64,000 bases of DNA from Myxococcales bacterium (GTDB lineage: Bacteria; Myxococcota_A; Polyangia; Haliangiales; Haliangiaceae), in assembly GCA_016717005.1 (NCBI GenBank), contig JADJUF010000008.1, forward strand, positions 387,501 through 451,500. Reading direction: 5' to 3'. The notes under the pieces were generated by a model that did not search any database, had not been told where the DNA came from, and saw nothing but the letters and a program-made list of their open reading frames with translations. Shown in pieces: positions 9,853 to 18,652 of the stretch; the stretch's first letter is position 1; the number at the start of each line of letters is the position of its first letter. A program made the position numbers and the translations under genes.

Positions 9853-10521
9853 TCAGGCCTCCGCCGATGTCGACGCCGCCGGCGCCGGCCGCTCGATCTT
9901 CAGGTACGCCAGGATCTGGTGGGCCAGCGCCTCCGACGAGCCGACCGAGGTCTCGACCCGACGGACGAAGATGTTGTAGGTGGCGACCGCCGGCAGCGCG
10001 ACCAGGAGCCCGACGCCGGTCGCCACCAGCGCCTCGCCGATGCCGCCCATGACCGCCTGGGTGTCCTGCGCGGCCGTGGCCGACAGGTCGTGGAACGCGC
10101 GGATGATGCCGAGCACCGTGCCGAACAGCCCGACGAACGGCGCGTTGTTGCCGAGCGTGCCCAGGAACGCGGTCCGGCGCTCGTAGCGCAGCCGCTCCTC
10201 CTCGATCGCCGCCGCCTTGAGCGACTCGACCGCGGCGACGCCGTCGGCGGCGCCGGCCAGGCACCGCCGCGCCACCTCGGCCTCCATCGAGCGCGCGCCC
10301 TTGAGCATCGCCAGGGCCGCGGCCGGGCCGCCGGTGCGCAGGCGCGCCAGCGCGTCGGCCAGCAGCTGCCGCGGCGGGCGCTCGCTGACGAAGAACCAGA
10401 CGCGCTCGATGATCACGGTGATCGCGGCCAGGCTCAGGCCCAGCATCAGCCACAGGACCCAGCGCGAGCCCGCGCGGAGCATGAGGTCGAGCAGCTGGCC
10501 GTCGATGGTGTCGTCCTTCAT
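9853..10521 (-). CDS. exbB: MotA/TolQ/ExbB proton channel family protein
   Basis: 222 residues and three transmembrane helices: about 20-40, then two around FLGTLGNNAPFVGLFGTVLGI and ALVATGVGLLVALPAVATYNIF. A cytoplasmic loop lies between helix 1 and the other two, as in ExbB and TolQ. It is the pentameric stator scaffold of the TonB motor. ATG 10521 is preceded by ggag. It follows the receptor gene by 11 bases and precedes exbD by one base, so the four genes read as a single transcription unit. Confidence 0.93.
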   Translation of the reverse strand: MKDDTIDGQLLDLMLRAGSRWVLWLMLGLSLAAITVIIERVWFFVSERPPRQLLADALARLRTGGPAAALAMLKGARSMEAEVARRCLAGAADGVAAVESLKAAAIEEERLRYERRTAFLGTLGNNAPFVGLFGTVLGIIRAFHDLSATAAQDTQAVMGGIGEALVATGVGLLVALPAVATYNIFVRRVETSVGSSEALAHQILAYLKIERPAPAASTSAEA

Positions 10522-10532
10522 GGAGCTCTCCG

Positions 10533-13112
10533 TCAGAGTCGGCCGCGCAGGCCGACGGTGGGCAGGACGTAGCGGATCACCCGCCCGGCGGTGACCTCCT
10601 CGGGCAGGAGCGCCACGTTGGTGACGTCGACGTAGAAGTCGAGCAGCCAGTCGCGGTAGACGACGCGCTTGTCGACGCGGACGTCGAAGCGCAGGTAGCC
10701 GTCGGTGCGCGCGGTGTTGTAGCCGGCCGTGGTCGTGGTCGGCTTGCCGCTCTGGTACTGCATGCGCAGGCCGACGTCCCAGTTGCGGCGCAGCGGCAGG
10801 CCGGCGACGACGTTGACCAGGTGGCGGCGGTCGAAGTCGTAGGGGACCCAGCCGCCGTCGCGCGCGCGCTCGGACGCCGACAGCGTGTACGAGATCCAGC
10901 CGAACAGCCCCGAGCTGGCCTGGCGCCGGGCCATGACCTCGAGGCCGTAGCTGCGACCGCGCTGGGGCGTGGTCAGGCGGTCGATGATCTCCTGCTGCCG
11001 GCCGGGGCCGGGGGCGTTGATCGGGAACAAGGTCGAGTTGGCCTCGGTCACGACCGAGGCCGCGTTGACCGACAGATCGAACAGCGTCGGATCGAGGTAG
11101 TTGAAGTAGGCCTCGCCGGTGAGCTGCAGCCGGCCGGCCAGCGGCAGCTCGGCGCCGACGCTGGCCTGGTACGAGCGCAGGAGGCCGTACTCGAGCGGCA
11201 TCAGATCGAGCCCCGGCAGCGGCAGCACGAACCGCGGCGGCTGGTGGTAGACCCCGAGGCTGCCCTTGAGCCAGATCTTGCTGTCGTCGCTGTCGGGCGG
11301 CACGTCGGGCAGATCGCGCGACGCCAGGCGGTAGCGCACGGTCAGGCGCGGGTCGACGCCGACCTTGGTGGCGGTCGGATCGCTCCAGACGTCGGCGCGC
11401 ACGCCCGGCCGCACCAGCCAGCGCGGGTCGGGGCGCCACAGCGCCTCGACCAGCGCGGCGCCGTTGTCGAAGCGATCGAGCCCGGCGGTGATCGCCGCGC
11501 CGGGATCGCTGCCCGCGGTCGCGACGCCCTGATCGATCGCGCGCAGCGAGCCCTCGACGCCGCCGGTCACGGTCAGCGCCCGATCGCGGCGCCAGGTCAG
11601 GCGCAGCGCCGGCTCGGCCAGCAGCACCGAGAAGTCGGTGCCCCCCGACTGCGTGCGATCGTAGCCGAGCACCAGCCGCGGCGCCGCCACCAGCCGTCCG
11701 GCGGTGGCGTGGTAGCGCAGGTCGAGCCGGTGGAACCCGAGGATCAGCGACGGCTCGAGCGGCGGGTTGGGATCGTCGGGCGCCGCGGTCGGCGACGGCG
11801 TCGACAGCGTGTCGCTGGCGCCGAACGCGAACACGGTCCAGCCGTCGTTGGCGTCGCCGCCGTCGACCCGGAGCTGGTAGTCCCAGTACGACAGCGACAC
11901 CTCGTTGGTCGCCAGCGACAGGATCAGCCCGGGGTAGCCGTAGCGCGCGGCCGCGGTCACCGTGGCGCCCAGGACCGGCTGGCGGATGAGCCCCCCGGCC
12001 TGGAGCAGGTTGGCGTCGACGTCGATGAGGCGCTGGTCCTTGCTGGCGCGGACGGTGCGCCCGTCGACGATGCCGCCGGTGTAGCCGCCGTAGGGGACCG
12101 GCGCGCCGCCCGGGTAGAACTGGATCTCGTCGATGAAGTCGGGGTGGATGACGCTCGGGCCCGACAGCAGGTGGTAGAGCAGCGGCACGCGGGTGCCGTC
12201 GAGCAGGAACCCGGTCGAGCTGGGGCTGGCGCCGCGCACGATCGGGAACGGCAAGAGCGACACCGCCGCGGCCACGCCCGGCAGCGCCTGGACCACGCGG
12301 AACGGATCGCCGAACGTGCCGGGGATCTGCTTGATCTCGGGCCCGCGCAGGCTGATGCGCGACACCTCCTCGCGCTGCTGCTCGCCGAGCACGACGATCT
12401 CGTACGGGTCGTAGCGATCGCGCTCGACGTAGTAGGTCACCGCCAGGGCCTGGGCCTCAGCCAGGGTCTCCTCCTGGACGAACGGCAGGTGGCCGGGCGC
12501 CGTCACGATGATCGCCGCCTGGCCGGCCGGGACCGGCAGCTCGAACACGCCCTTGCGATCGGCGTCGGCCTCGAACCGGTGGCCGTCGACGGTCACGGTC
12601 ACGGTCGCCCCAGCCACGGGCGCGCGGGTGCCGAGCTGGATGAGCCGGCCCTTGAGGATCGAGGTCAGCGCCGGGCCGGCGGCGCTCGCCGGCGGTGGCG
12701 GCGGCGGCGGTGGCAGGAACGTGTGCGTGAAGGTGACCTCGACCGCGACCGGCGCGCCGCCGTAGCGCCCGGGCTCGAACCGGAACCCGGCCGCGGCCGC
12801 GGCGACCGCCTGATCGAACGGCGGCTGCGGCGCGGTCACCGGCACGACCGCGGTCACCGCGCCGGTCGGATCGACCGTGAGCTTGACGGTCACGACGATC
12901 GGCACGTCGTGCGCCGGCGCGTCGGCGGGGTACGGGACGTCGGGCGCGCCGATCGCCCGCGGCGGCTCGAACGTCGGCACGGCGGCGCCGTCGTCGGGCG
13001 GGCCCGCGTCGATCGGCGGCGCGCCGGCGTCGGGCTGGGCCGTGGCCACGGCGGCGCCGAGCGTCAGCGCCAGGCCGATCGCGACCGCGCGTGCGCAGCG
13101 GATCAGCGCCAT
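10533..13112 (-). CDS. TonB-dependent receptor with N-terminal TonB_C-like and carboxypeptidase-regulatory domains
   Basis: 859 residues with a signal peptide ending near ATAQ26. Residues about 68-132 look like a TonB C-terminal domain (VTVKLTVDPTGAVTAVV, then FRFEPGRYGGAPVAVEVTF). After a proline run, 152-215 form a carboxypeptidase-regulatory Ig-like domain. The plug follows (about 235-355: FRVVQALPGV, FPIVRGASPSSTGFLLDG, YGGYTGGIVDGRT), then a beta-barrel ending in a short terminal strand. Receptors normally receive TonB, so carrying a TonB_C-like domain is odd. The start overlaps the upstream barrel gene by ten bases, and exbB follows 11 bases downstream. No substrate can be predicted. 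TonB dependence is inferred from domains and neighbours. Confidence 0.9.
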   Translation of the reverse strand: MALIRCARAVAIGLALTLGAAVATAQPDAGAPPIDAGPPDDGAAVPTFEPPRAIGAPDVPYPADAPAHDVPIVVTVKLTVDPTGAVTAVVPVTAPQPPFDQAVAAAAAGFRFEPGRYGGAPVAVEVTFTHTFLPPPPPPPPASAAGPALTSILKGRLIQLGTRAPVAGATVTVTVDGHRFEADADRKGVFELPVPAGQAAIIVTAPGHLPFVQEETLAEAQALAVTYYVERDRYDPYEIVVLGEQQREEVSRISLRGPEIKQIPGTFGDPFRVVQALPGVAAAVSLLPFPIVRGASPSSTGFLLDGTRVPLLYHLLSGPSVIHPDFIDEIQFYPGGAPVPYGGYTGGIVDGRTVRASKDQRLIDVDANLLQAGGLIRQPVLGATVTAAARYGYPGLILSLATNEVSLSYWDYQLRVDGGDANDGWTVFAFGASDTLSTPSPTAAPDDPNPPLEPSLILGFHRLDLRYHATAGRLVAAPRLVLGYDRTQSGGTDFSVLLAEPALRLTWRRDRALTVTGGVEGSLRAIDQGVATAGSDPGAAITAGLDRFDNGAALVEALWRPDPRWLVRPGVRADVWSDPTATKVGVDPRLTVRYRLASRDLPDVPPDSDDSKIWLKGSLGVYHQPPRFVLPLPGLDLMPLEYGLLRSYQASVGAELPLAGRLQLTGEAYFNYLDPTLFDLSVNAASVVTEANSTLFPINAPGPGRQQEIIDRLTTPQRGRSYGLEVMARRQASSGLFGWISYTLSASERARDGGWVPYDFDRRHLVNVVAGLPLRRNWDVGLRMQYQSGKPTTTTAGYNTARTDGYLRFDVRVDKRVVYRDWLLDFYVDVTNVALLPEEVTAGRVIRYVLPTVGLRGRL

Positions 13113-14127
13113 GTGATCCCCGCGGTCAGCGTGGCGCCCACGTGCGGCCAGTACTGCCGCCGCACGATCGCGTCGCCGGTGTCGGGCTCGACCCGGCCGG
13201 TGTCGTCGACGCACGCGGTCCACTGGCCGATCGCCTCGAGCGCGACCGCGACCTGGCTGCGCGGCCCCAGCACGTAGCTCCACTCGCCCCGCACCAGCCC
13301 GGCCGCGCCGGCGCCGCTGCACTGGGCGACCGGCGTCGACGCGTCGGGGAACGTGTACGAGGTCTCGATCGTGTCGGGCAGCGGCGACGCGTCGGCGCGC
13401 CCGGTCCCGCTCTCGACGATGCCGCCGAAGCCGAAACCGAACGCCAGGCTCAGCGACGGGGTGACGTGCCAGGTCGGGTCGAGCGTGCCGGCGAACCGCA
13501 GCCCCGACAGCTGCCCGGCCCGGCTCGCCGACGCGTAGTTGAACGACGCCATGATCGACCAGTCGGCGTCGAGCCGGACGCCGACCCGCAAGGTCGGCCC
13601 CAGCAGCCGCCCCGCCGGCGCGCCGCCCAGGCCGTGGAGCTCGCCGTACGAGAAGCCCAGCCCCAGCCGGAACCCCGCCCGCCGCCACGCCTGGCGATCG
13701 GCCTCGGTCGGCAGCGACAGCTTCGGCGGCCCCTCCTCCTCATCGGTGATCAGCGGCCCCTTGTCGGGTTCCGAAACCGGAGCCGGAGCCGGAACCGGAA
13801 CCGGAGCCGGCCCCGGACCCGGACCCGGAGCCGGAGCCGGAGCCGGAACCCGGAGGGCCTGGAACGGAACCGGAGCCGGAACCGGAGCCGGAGAGCCGGA
13901 ACCCGAGCCGGACCCGCAACCGGAGCCGGAGCCGGAGCCGGAACCGGACCCGGAGCCGGACCCGGAGCCGGACCCGGACCCGGAACCGGAGCCGGACCCG
14001 TCCGAACCGGACCCGGAACCGTCCGAACCGGATCCGGAGCCGGCCCCGGACCCGGACCCGTCTGTGCGCGCACCGCCGGCGCGCTCGCCATCACCGCCAT
14101 CGCGCACACCACCCCGCGCCCGATCAC
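13103..14127 (-). pseudogene. outer-membrane barrel-like protein interrupted by a frameshift in its repeat linker
   Basis: A GTG at 14127 overlaps the upstream lipoprotein stop (GTGA) and begins a good signal peptide (IGRGVVCAMAVMASAPAVRAQ). This frame then runs into a Pro-rich (PAP/PGP) linker encoded by a hexamer repeat. Near 13894 two extra bases break the hexamer register. From there the Pro-rich pattern, and then the mature domain, continue in another frame: KLSLPTEADRQAWRRAGFRL, many alternating strands such as GLGFSYGEL and WPHVGATLTAGITWR. The mature part looks like an eight-or-more-stranded barrel of unknown role. Removing two bases or adding one restores a single protein. As written, the signal peptide and barrel are separated. 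Sequence error or real mutation cannot be told apart here. Confidence 0.75.
13766..14063. repeat. hexanucleotide tract (CCGGNN)n inside the barrel gene
   Basis: About 300 bases of ccggag, ccggaa and ccggac units, the same family as the tract at 511-809. Its register slips by two bases at 13894-13895 (ccggag-ag-ccggaa). The tract encodes the Pro-Ala/Pro-Gly linker between signal peptide and barrel. Confidence 0.9.
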
Positions 14128-15221
14128 GGCAGCACCGCGGGGCACGGCCACCAGCTCGGCGGCGACTCGCGGAAGTCCCACTGGGGCGCGTCACACGTCA
14201 GCTCGCCGCGATCGCAGCCGATCAGCGTGTAGTGCGTCAGCCCCTGGCACGGCTCGTCGGCGAGCCCCGCCACGACCAGCTGCACCAGGTCGGCGGTCGC
14301 CGGATCCGGCATGCCCAGGCTCGGGATGTGCGCGCACGCCAGCGCGTGGCCGGTCAGATCCGGCGGGTCGGCCGGCGGCTGGCGGTAGCGCACGCTGGCG
14401 TCGAGCCGCCGCTGCTCGCACGCCACCTCGCGCACCTCCTCGGTGGCCCGCAGCGGCACGGTCACGATCGCGGCGTCGAGCGCGTCCTCGCGGCAGCTCG
14501 TCGGGTCCTGGTCCGGCAGCTGCCCGGCCAGGGTCGCCGCCACCGCCGCCTCGAAGGTGAAGCCGCCCGCCGACAGCAGGCCGAACGCCGACGGCGGCGC
14601 GCCGCAGCCGTGGCGCGGGTAGAAGCCGCTCTCGAGGAACGCGCCCTCGCGGAACGACAGGCGGGTGTCGGCCTCGGTCATCGCCACGAAGCTGGCGCCG
14701 TAGACGATGTCCTCGGTGCGCACGTCCTGCTCGGGATCGAAGCCGCCGCTCGGCAGGCGCGTGGCCCGGCCGAGCTCGAGCGTGCCGCTGTGGTCGCGAT
14801 CGTCGAACACCACGACGCTGGCGTAGGCCACGCGCGCGGTCACGTCGCCGACCATCACGTCGGCCGACGGCAGCGCCATCAGGTCGATCATCGCCGGCTG
14901 GCCCACGACCAGCGGCGCGCTGGGCCCGACCCGGGCCGGCGTGAACGCCAGCGGGTTGCGACAGCCGGCCGCGACCGCCCCGGCGACCTCCGGCGACGCC
15001 GGCGGCAAGAAGCACAGCGGCTCGGGGAACCACTGCGTCCCCCACACCAGCGCGACCCGCAGATCCTCATCGGTCGCGCCCGGGACGCGCACGTCGTCGA
15101 GCGCGCCGGTGGTGGTCACGGTCACGGTCGCCAGCGGCGGCACGTCGCCGCCGAACCCGACCAGATCGCCGCAGCCGGCGCCGACGAGCGCGGCGACCGC
15201 GACCAGCGCGAGGGGCTTCAC
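14124..15221 (-). CDS. cysteine-rich secreted lipoprotein, function unknown
   Basis: 365 residues starting with a short lipoprotein signal peptide and lipobox (ALVGAGC). The mature part has many cysteines (LCFLPPA, AGCRNPLAF, RHGCGAPP, TSCREDA, LACAHI, EPCQGL, IGCDRGELTC) and predicted beta structure, so disulphides in the periplasm or at the surface are likely. It contains VVFDDRDHSGTLELGRA, a calcium-loop-like stretch. I do not recognise a family. GTG 15221 is chosen over the in-frame GTG at 15230 because it overlaps the upstream stop as GTGA. It sits between two barrel-like genes in the TonB operon and may be a surface partner of the receptor. Confidence 0.8.
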   Translation of the reverse strand: MKPLALVAVAALVGAGCGDLVGFGGDVPPLATVTVTTTGALDDVRVPGATDEDLRVALVWGTQWFPEPLCFLPPASPEVAGAVAAGCRNPLAFTPARVGPSAPLVVGQPAMIDLMALPSADVMVGDVTARVAYASVVVFDDRDHSGTLELGRATRLPSGGFDPEQDVRTEDIVYGASFVAMTEADTRLSFREGAFLESGFYPRHGCGAPPSAFGLLSAGGFTFEAAVAATLAGQLPDQDPTSCREDALDAAIVTVPLRATEEVREVACEQRRLDASVRYRQPPADPPDLTGHALACAHIPSLGMPDPATADLVQLVVAGLADEPCQGLTHYTLIGCDRGELTCDAPQWDFRESPPSWWPCPAVLP

Positions 15222-15814
15222 GGCGTCCACGAGGCCCCCAGGGTGGCCAGCCAGCTGAGCTCATTGGCGCCGCTCGCCCGCGCCAGCGACGGCCCGACCG
15301 CGACCCGCAGCCCCCACCCGTCCATCACCGCCACGCCGATCACCGCCTCCAGATCGATCGCCGGGACGACCGCCACGGCCGAGGTCGCGAGCGCGTCGCC
15401 CTCGAGCCCGGCCCGCGCGCCCTGGTTGCGGCTGCGCCGCTCGTACACCACGGTCGGCCCGACGCTGGCGCGCACCCCGACGGCGCCGCGCCCGACGACG
15501 TAGCGGGCCAGCCCGCTGACGCGGACCCGGATATCGTCGTGGCTGACGGTCCAGGCGGAGGTCGACTCGGTCGCGCCCGACCAGGCCAGGCGCGCCCCGA
15601 GCTGCAGCCAGCCAGCGCCGCGGCTGGCGCCGGCCCCGACGCCGGTGGACAGCCCGGTCGGCAGCGCTGACGGCGACCCGACGACCAGGCCGCCGTCGAA
15701 GGTCAGGCACCCCTCGGGACGGAATGGGAACGAGTCGGTCGGGGGTGGCGGGCCGTCGGCGGCCGCGGGGGCGGCGACGGCCAGGGCGGCGAGGGCCACG
15801 AGGCGCATGTGCAT
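15218..15814 (-). CDS. small outer-membrane beta-barrel-like protein
   Basis: 198 residues. A signal peptide (LVALAALAVAAPAAADG) is followed by alternating hydrophobic/polar strands (GWLQLGARLAWSG, RVRVSGLARYVVG, AVGVRASVGPTVVYERR, AVVPAIDLEAVIGVAV, GWGLRVAVGPSLA). It ends in WLATLGASWTP, consistent with an 8- to 10-stranded barrel. No named family is recognised. It is the first gene of the minus-strand envelope operon. Two in-frame ATG codons (15814, 15808) are possible starts. It is divergent from the gene at 15920 across about 105 bases that should hold promoters for both transcripts. Confidence 0.75.
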   Translation of the reverse strand: MHMRLVALAALAVAAPAAADGPPPPTDSFPFRPEGCLTFDGGLVVGSPSALPTGLSTGVGAGASRGAGWLQLGARLAWSGATESTSAWTVSHDDIRVRVSGLARYVVGRGAVGVRASVGPTVVYERRSRNQGARAGLEGDALATSAVAVVPAIDLEAVIGVAVMDGWGLRVAVGPSLARASGANELSWLATLGASWTP

Positions 15815-15919
15815 GGGGGCTTGGGTGTGTTGCCGCCGGCGTGGGGTTCCTTCGCTTGCCGGGACCGCGATCGTCGCGAAGGATCAGCGGAGCGACGGCC
15901 ACTCATCTCTGGTCTGCGG

Positions 15920-16849
15920 ATGCGCCCCCTGGCCTCAGCCTGCACGCTCGTGATCGCCGTCGGGTTCGCCCGCGCGGCGGCCGCGGCGCCGTGCCCGCCG
16001 GGCGCGACCTTGGTGGGCGAGCCGGCCCTGGTGTCCGCGCTGGGCGAGCTCCTCGACGGGCGCGGCGTCGCGCTCGATCCCCCAGGGTGCGCGACCGTGC
16101 GGGTCGCGGTCAGCGCGCGGTCGACCCAGGTCGTCCTCGAGCTCGAGCACGACGGCCGCCAGGTCGAGCGCGTCGTCGACGACGCCGCCACCGCGGCCAC
16201 GGTGATCGAGTCGTTCGCGCGGATCGACGTGGCGATGCCGCTGCTGGCCGAGCGCGCCGCGCCGCCGCGGATCGAGCCAACGCCGTCGGCGGCGCCGGCG
16301 GCCGAGCCCACGCTCGTCGACGGCCCCGCCCGTCCCGGCGCCGCCGGGCTGCGCCGGGTGCAGGTGTTCGCCGGGCTCGACAGCGCGATCGCCAGCGACG
16401 GGACCCGCTGGCTGGGCGCGCAGCTCGGGGTCTGCATCCAGCTCGGCCCGATCTGCGCCGCCGCGCGCCAGCGCTTCGGCCAGGTGGCCGGCGGCCCCGG
16501 CGCCTGGGGCGACGACCTGTCGCGCCGCGCCATCGAGCTCCTCATCGGGATCGACGTCCCGCTGACCCTGGGGCCGGTGGCCCTGTCGCCGGGCTTCGCC
16601 ACCGGCATCGGCCAGATCCACACCCGCCGCTCGTCGACCGAGGTCCGCAACGAGACCGGCGGGCTGCGCGCCGATGTCCACGCCACCGTGTCGCTGGCCG
16701 TGGCCCATCGCCTGACGCTCGATCTGTTCGCGGCCGCGGTCCTGACCCAGGCCACCCACGTCGAGGGCCCCGCCGACGCCGCCGAGCTGCCCGACGAGCC
16801 CCGCCTGCTCGGCCACCTCGGCCTGGGCCTGCGCTACGGAGGCCTGTGA
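15920..16849 (+). CDS. secreted outer-membrane-like protein preceding an ECF sigma factor
   Basis: 309 residues. A signal peptide (SACTLVIAVGFARAAAAAPC) precedes a small N-terminal alpha/beta region (VRVAVSARSTQVVLELEHDG), a Pro-rich linker near residue 120, and a C-terminal strand-rich part (VQVFAGLDSAIASDG, GPVALSPGFATGIGQ, LGHLGLGLRYGGL) resembling a beta-barrel. The same plan recurs in myxobacterial genes placed before ECF sigma factors. Function unknown. The ATG at 15920 begins the signal peptide; an earlier in-frame start adds a non-signal leader. Its stop overlaps the sigma factor GTG. Confidence 0.75.
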   Translation: MRPLASACTLVIAVGFARAAAAAPCPPGATLVGEPALVSALGELLDGRGVALDPPGCATVRVAVSARSTQVVLELEHDGRQVERVVDDAATAATVIESFARIDVAMPLLAERAAPPRIEPTPSAAPAAEPTLVDGPARPGAAGLRRVQVFAGLDSAIASDGTRWLGAQLGVCIQLGPICAAARQRFGQVAGGPGAWGDDLSRRAIELLIGIDVPLTLGPVALSPGFATGIGQIHTRRSSTEVRNETGGLRADVHATVSLAVAHRLTLDLFAAAVLTQATHVEGPADAAELPDEPRLLGHLGLGLRYGGL

Positions 16850-17439
16850 GCGCCAAGCTGATCCCGCTCCGCCGCGTCGAGGGCGCGACCGACGAGCTGT
16901 CCGATCAGGCGCTCCTGGCCGCGGTCGGCACCGGCGACGGCCCGGCGCTGGGCGCGCTGTTCGATCGCTTCCACGGGGTCGTCTACCGGTTCGTCGCGCG
17001 CCTGGCGACCACCGATGAGGGCGCGCGCGACGACCTGGTCCAGGCCACCTTCCTCGAGGTCCGGCGGGCGGCCCGGTCGTTCCGCGGCACCTCGTCGGTC
17101 CGCACCTGGATCCTCGGCGTGGCCGCCAACCTGGCCCGCCACACCCTCCGCGGCGAGCGCCGCCGCCGCGCCCGCCAGGCCCGCTACGTCGAGCTCCCCG
17201 GCCCGGTCGCGACCGCGGTCGACGCCCAGCTCGACCAGCGCCGCCTGCTCGCCGCGGTCGAGCGCGCGGTCGCGACCCTGCCCCACGACCTGTAGGTCGC
17301 GTTCGCGCTGTGCGATCTGGAGCAGCTGCCGGGCGTCGAGGTCGCGCGCGCGCTCGGCATCCCGGAGGGCACGCTCTGGCGTCGCCTCCACGACGCGCGC
17401 AAGGCCATCCGGGTCGCGGTCGAAGGCGGGCGCCGATGA
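16846..17439 (+). pseudogene. ECF sigma factor interrupted by an in-frame amber codon
   Basis: A GTG start overlaps the previous stop. Region 2 is intact (ALGALFDRFHGVVYRFVARL, DDLVQATFLEV, SVRTWILGVAANLARHTLR). After VATLPHDL a TAG occurs at 17293-17295. The same frame then continues without a shift through an excellent region 4 helix-turn-helix (VAFALCDLEQLPGVEVARAL, GIPEGTLWRRLHDARKAIR) to TGA at 17437, which overlaps the start of the FecR-TPR gene as ATGA. As written, only about 149 residues lacking region 4 would be made, which should not recognise a -35 element. One base substitution or amber suppression would restore about 197 residues. A sequence error is possible. Confidence 0.8.
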
Positions 17440-18610
17440 GCCGGTGTGCGCCACCGCCGCAGCTGGCCCGGGCGGTGACCGAGGGCGTGCCCGCCGAGCT
17501 GGCGGCGCACGCCGAGACCTGCGCGGCGTGCCGCGACGAGCTCGACGCGGCGGCGCGGGTGGTGACGCTGGCCCGCCTGGTCCCGGTGCCGCCGCCGCGC
17601 GCGGACCGACGCGAGGAGCTGCGCACCGCGCTCCTGGCCCGGGCCGACGCGACCGCGCCGGCGCCGCGGCGTCGGCGCGTGTGGCTGGCCGCGAGCGCGG
17701 GCCTGGCCGCGGCCGCGACCCTGGCGTTCGGGCTCGGCGTCGGCGGCTCGCCGGCGCGCGCGCACCTGCCGCACGGCGCCGTGGTCGCGGTGGCCGCGGC
17801 TCGGTTCGATCACGACCTCACCGACGGCGACGAGGTCGTGACGCTGCGCGACGGCACGATCGCGGTCGAGGTCGCGGCGCTGCACGCGGGCGAGCGGTTC
17901 CGGGTCGTCGCCGACGACGCCGAGGTCGAGGTCCGCGGCACCAGGTTCACCGTGCGCGTCGCCGCGGGGCACCTGCGCGAGGTCACCGTCGACCACGGGC
18001 GGGTCGAGGTCCGGCCCCGGCGCGGCCCCGCGCGCCTGCTCGAGGCCGGCACCGCGTGGACCGCGCCGCTCGAGCCCACCGCCGCCACCGCCGCCGCGGA
18101 TCTCGCCGTCGAACCGCCGGCGCCGCCCGACGTCGCGCACGGTCCGCCGCCGCCGACGTCGTCGCGCTCGCCCGCGCTGCACCGGGCGCCCCGCGCCGCG
18201 CCCGCCGTCACGACCGCCCCGCCGCCGCACCGCCGACGCGCATCGCCGCCAGCATCGCCTACGATCGCGGCTGGGCGGCGCTGCGCGCCGGCAGCTTCGA
18301 TGACGCCGCGGCCGACTTCGCGCGGGTCGAGGTCGTCGACCCCGACGGCGCGCTGGCCGAGGACGCGGCCTACTGGTACGCGGTCGCCGTGGCCCGGGCG
18401 CACCGCCCCGAGGCCGCCGGCGCGCTGCGCGCCTTCGTCCACCGACACCCACGGTCGGTCCACGTCGGCGCCGCCGGCGTCGCGCTGGGCTGGCTCCTGG
18501 TCGAGTCGGGCGAGCCCGCCGCCGCCGCCGCGCGCTTCCGCGCCGCGCTCGACGACCCCAGCGCCGAGGTCCGCGCCAGCGCCGCCGCCGGGCTCGCCGC
18601 CACGCGGTGA
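17436..18610 (+). pseudogene. FecR-like anti-sigma / TPR protein with a frameshift
   Basis: The N-terminal part has a zinc-finger-like anti-sigma segment (LAAHAETCAACRDELDAAARV), a membrane-spanning helix (VWLAASAGLAAAATLAFGLG) and a FecR-type periplasmic domain (VTLRDGTIAVEVAALHAG, VEVRGTRFTVRV, HLREVTVDHGRVEV). After a Pro-rich linker the frame turns to nonsense, while a neighbouring frame takes over at about 18215-18240 with a TPR region (IAASIAYDRGWAALRAG, YWYAVAVARAHRPEAAGALR, VALGWLLVESGEPAAAAARF). Adding one C in the ccgccgccgcacc stretch joins them into one protein of about 390 residues. The expected role is an anti-sigma factor for the preceding ECF sigma. The lesion may be a base-calling error. 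Confidence 0.75.
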
Positions 18611-18622
18611 GCCTGAGGCTCA
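18608..18622. terminator. possible short hairpin between convergent genes
   Basis: A perfect dyad, tgagcc-tga-ggctca, directly at the stop of the FecR-TPR gene, with a short gttttc run about ten bases later. The stem is only six base pairs, so termination is a guess. Confidence 0.25.
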
Positions 18623-18652
18623 GCGCTCGTGACGTTTTCGGTCGAGCACCGG

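Noticed and set aside
13766..14063. Classical phase-variable contingency locus
   Set aside because: The unit is 6 bases, so gain or loss of units keeps the frame; the frame break is a separate 2-base irregularity.
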